6,937 nt of DNA from Pseudomonadota bacterium (GTDB lineage: Bacteria > Pseudomonadota > Alphaproteobacteria > Rhizobiales > Xanthobacteraceae), in contig JAEYTQ010000564.1 of assembly GCA_023433965.1 (NCBI GenBank), positions 1 through 6,937 of the forward strand, written 5' to 3'. Below the pieces are notes generated by a model. It was given only the letters and a program-made list of their open reading frames with translations. It searched no databases and had not been told where the DNA came from. Below, piece by piece: positions 5,434 through 6,937 of this stretch; the first letter of the stretch is position 1, and each line of letters begins with the position of its first letter. The translations under genes and the position numbers were made by a program.

Positions 5434-6357
5434 CTTGTTCAGAAAATTCAACGGCAAACCGCCGCGGGGCCAGTCCATGGCGACCAGTTCGCCCTTGCCG
5501 GACAGCGTGATGTAGGCGGTCTTCAGCTCGGGACCGCCGAAGGCGATGTTGGTGGTGACGCGGTCGCCGGTCGGGACCTGCTCGACCAGGGTGCCGTCGG
5601 GCGCGATCACCGAGATGCAGCCGGAGACGAGGGTGGCGACGCAGACGTTGCCGCCGGCCTCCACCGCGAGCGAATCGAACATCTGGTAGCCGCCGAGGCC
5701 GCAGATCGGCTTGCCCCGCTCGCCGCGATAGATCACGTCGCGCGGCTTGAGCGTGCCCGGCGCAGAGAGCTCGTAGGCCCAGAGCCGCCCCGTCGGCGTC
5801 TCCGCGATGTAGACGGTGTTCTCGTCCGGCGACAGACCGATGCCGTTCGCCGGCAGGATGCCGTGCACGATCTCGACGAGCTCGGTCATGCCGGGCTTGA
5901 GGTAATACATGCCGCCGACGTCCATCTCGCGCGCGCGGCGCTTGCCGAGATCGGAGAACCAGAGGCCGCCCTGCTTGTCGAAGACGAGGTCGTTCGGCCC
6001 GCGCAGATCGTGCGCGCCGCATTTGGTCACGAGGGTCTCGATCTTTCCCGTTTGCAGATCGACGCGCTGGATCGCGCCGCCGAGATAATCGTCGGGCTGC
6101 GGACCCGGCATGATCGTGTTGCGGGTCGGGATCCAGGAGAAGCCGCCATTGTTGCAGATGTAGATCTTGCCGTCGGGCCCGAGTGCGGCGCCATTCGGCC
6201 CGCCGGGAATTTTCGCCACGATCTCCTTGCGCCCGTCGGGATAGACGCGGGTCAGGCGCTGGCCCCGGATCTCTACCAGCACCACCGAGCCGTCGGGCAT
6301 CACCACGGGCCCTTCGGGAAATTCGAGGTCGGTGGCGAGAACACGGATGTTGGACAT
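5431..6357 (-). CDS. SMP-30/gluconolactonase/LRE-like protein
   Basis: A complete 308-residue predicted six-bladed beta-propeller. Likely metal ligands by analogy with regucalcin/SMP-30 are Glu15 in EFPEGPV, Asn171 in PANGIGLSPDEN, and Asp228 in MFDSLAVEAGGN. Asn122 in LRGPNDLVFD matches the conserved substrate-side Asn. Blade repeats of the PDG..Y type recur (residues 21-23, 40-42, 61-66, 177-183). Members hydrolyse sugar lactones such as gluconolactone, or other lactones and esters, with a bound divalent metal. There is no signal peptide, so it is probably cytoplasmic. The ATG at 6357-6355 has a GGAGG site 7 nt upstream; a possible 35-residue extension crosses an inverted repeat and does not fit the family. 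Upstream is a GyrI-like gene; downstream, beyond a repeat, are an acetyltransferase and a GMC oxidoreductase. Lactonase activity is the best guess; the substrate is unknown. Confidence 0.9.
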   Translation of the reverse strand: MSNIRVLATDLEFPEGPVVMPDGSVVLVEIRGQRLTRVYPDGRKEIVAKIPGGPNGAALGPDGKIYICNNGGFSWIPTRNTIMPGPQPDDYLGGAIQRVDLQTGKIETLVTKCGAHDLRGPNDLVFDKQGGLWFSDLGKRRAREMDVGGMYYLKPGMTELVEIVHGILPANGIGLSPDENTVYIAETPTGRLWAYELSAPGTLKPRDVIYRGERGKPICGLGGYQMFDSLAVEAGGNVCVATLVSGCISVIAPDGTLVEQVPTGDRVTTNIAFGGPELKTAYITLSGKGELVAMDWPRGGLPLNFLNK

Positions 6358-6411
6358 TTGGGACCCTCCCGGCTGCTTGTTATGGCTTGCACGGGATGTC
6401 CGGCACGGGCC

Positions 6412-6434
6412 CCGCAGGCAAGATTTGCCTGCGG
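6412..6434 (-). repeat. perfect 10-bp inverted repeat, operator or hairpin upstream of SMP-30
   Basis: CCGCAGGCAA (6412-6421) and TTGCCTGCGG (6425-6434) form a perfect 10-bp inverted repeat with a 3-bp centre, in the 135-bp gap between the GyrI-like and SMP-30 genes. It touches the predicted -10 box and covers the expected transcription start, which suits an operator. It could equally be a terminator hairpin for the upstream gene, although no T-run follows it. A second, smaller hairpin, GCTTG-CCAAG-CAAGC, lies at 6454-6468. Confidence 0.5.
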
Positions 6435-6462
6435 TTATGACAAAGTCGCCAGGGCTTGCCAA
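6434..6462 (-). promoter_or_regulatory. putative sigma70-type promoter for SMP-30
   Basis: On the minus strand TTGGCA (6462-6457, 5 of 6 to the -35 consensus) is followed after 17 bp by CATAAC (6439-6434, 4 of 6 to the -10 consensus). The predicted start is near 6427, leaving a leader of about 70 nt before the ATG. Spacing is ideal, but this is only a consensus match. Confidence 0.35.
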
Positions 6463-6492
6463 GCAAGCGGGACGGTATGCCAGCTTTGCGCG

Positions 6493-6937
6493 CTACTCTC
6501 GCACGGGTATCCAGATCTCGAAGCCGCCCTCGCCGGTCGCGGGATCGAAGGTCTCGCCGTAGCGCTCGAAGTTCGGCGCATCGGCGGCTTCCAGACCGGA
6601 CGTGGGCAACCATTGATTCCAGATCGTGTTGACGGTGCGGCGGATCGAGGCGACATGCTCCGAATGCGTGAACACCGCATAACGCTGCTCGGGAATGCGG
6701 ATGCGGCCGAAGCGGCGCGGCAGATCGGAGAAGTCGGCGACCTCGATCCCGGCGATGTAGTCGAAATTGCCGGCATCATCGCCGTTGCAGCAGACGCCGT
6801 AGGCAACTCGATCCTGGCCGGCGCGCGCAGGGATGTCGGCTACCTCCTGATTGAAGCGCTGCCAAAGGCCCGGGATCATGGCGCCGTTGTCGCAGATGAT
6901 GCGCTCGGCGGGACCCGCGACCAGGAAGGTCTTTGCG
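6493..6937 (-). CDS. GyrI-like / AraC effector-binding-domain protein (5' end outside window)
   Basis: The frame is open from the right window edge to a TAG at 6495-6493, giving 147 residues. An internal ATG at 6879-6877 is not taken as the start because 19 codons upstream (AKTFLVAGPAERIICDNGA) continue the typical N-terminal strand of the fold. The rest matches stand-alone effector-binding proteins: VAYGVCCNGDDAGNFDYIAG, then RIRIPEQRYAVFTH, NQWLPTSG, NFERYGETFDP and the closing GGFEIWIPV, whose Glu is normally the ligand-contacting acid. These proteins share the SHV-type fold of the C-terminal part of Rob/BmrR/GyrI and bind small, often cationic molecules; some inhibit gyrase or hydrolyse cyclopropane compounds. 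No DNA-binding domain is visible, but the missing N-terminus is unlikely to be long. Whether it regulates the following SMP-30 gene is unknown. Confidence 0.85.
   Translation of the reverse strand, partial: AKTFLVAGPAERIICDNGAMIPGLWQRFNQEVADIPARAGQDRVAYGVCCNGDDAGNFDYIAGIEVADFSDLPRRFGRIRIPEQRYAVFTHSEHVASIRRTVNTIWNQWLPTSGLEAADAPNFERYGETFDPATGEGGFEIWIPVRE

Noticed and set aside
6358..6462. N-terminal extension of SMP-30 to an ATG at 6462
   Set aside because: The extension translates through the 10-bp inverted repeat and the predicted -10 box, while the downstream ATG has a strong GGAGG site and the family-typical start.

Overview
The window is a high-GC alphaproteobacterial chromosomal segment. 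It most likely comes from Bradyrhizobium or a close relative in the Nitrobacteraceae. That assignment rests on codon use, on the character of the proteins, and on three kinds of structured intergenic repeat that I recall from Bradyrhizobium genomes. No search was run.

Left part (1-1729): the 5' part of a CoxE-like von Willebrand factor A protein runs leftwards off the window. Facing away from it on the + strand are a small GlsB/YeaQ/YmgE-type membrane protein, closed by a strong hairpin, and a complete MoxR-type AAA+ ATPase. MoxR ATPases and VWA proteins usually work as chaperone pairs, so these two are probable partners although they are on opposite strands.

Middle part (1730-2635): about 900 bp with no credible gene. 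It begins 4 nt after the MoxR stop codon with an imperfect inverted repeat of about 142 bp, followed by a bulged hairpin. After that comes a stretch of about 650 bp packed with secondary-structure elements. These include a 13-bp perfect inverted repeat that encloses further stems like a multi-branch junction (2016-2129). Long open frames here overlap on both strands and look spurious. I recall similar conceptual peptides as scattered 'hypothetical proteins' in Bradyrhizobium-type genomes, so I read the stretch as an interspersed repeat or structured non-coding element. It is the least explained part of the window.

Right part (2636-6937): every gene is on the minus strand. In transcription order they are a GyrI-like (AraC effector-binding type) protein cut by the window end, an SMP-30/gluconolactonase-like protein, a GNAT acetyltransferase, a GMC flavin oxidoreductase, and a solitary BrnA-type antitoxin. 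The acetyltransferase and GMC genes are 16 bp apart and probably co-transcribed. A palindromic repeat and a 12-bp-stem hairpin containing the SMP-30 stop codon separate SMP-30 from the acetyltransferase. The BrnA gene has no BrnT toxin gene beside it but keeps a perfect 14-bp operator-like palindrome upstream.

I see no complete new defence or mobile system. The best leads are the structured repeat block, the toxin-less BrnA with its putative operator, and a 10-bp inverted repeat over a predicted SMP-30 promoter.
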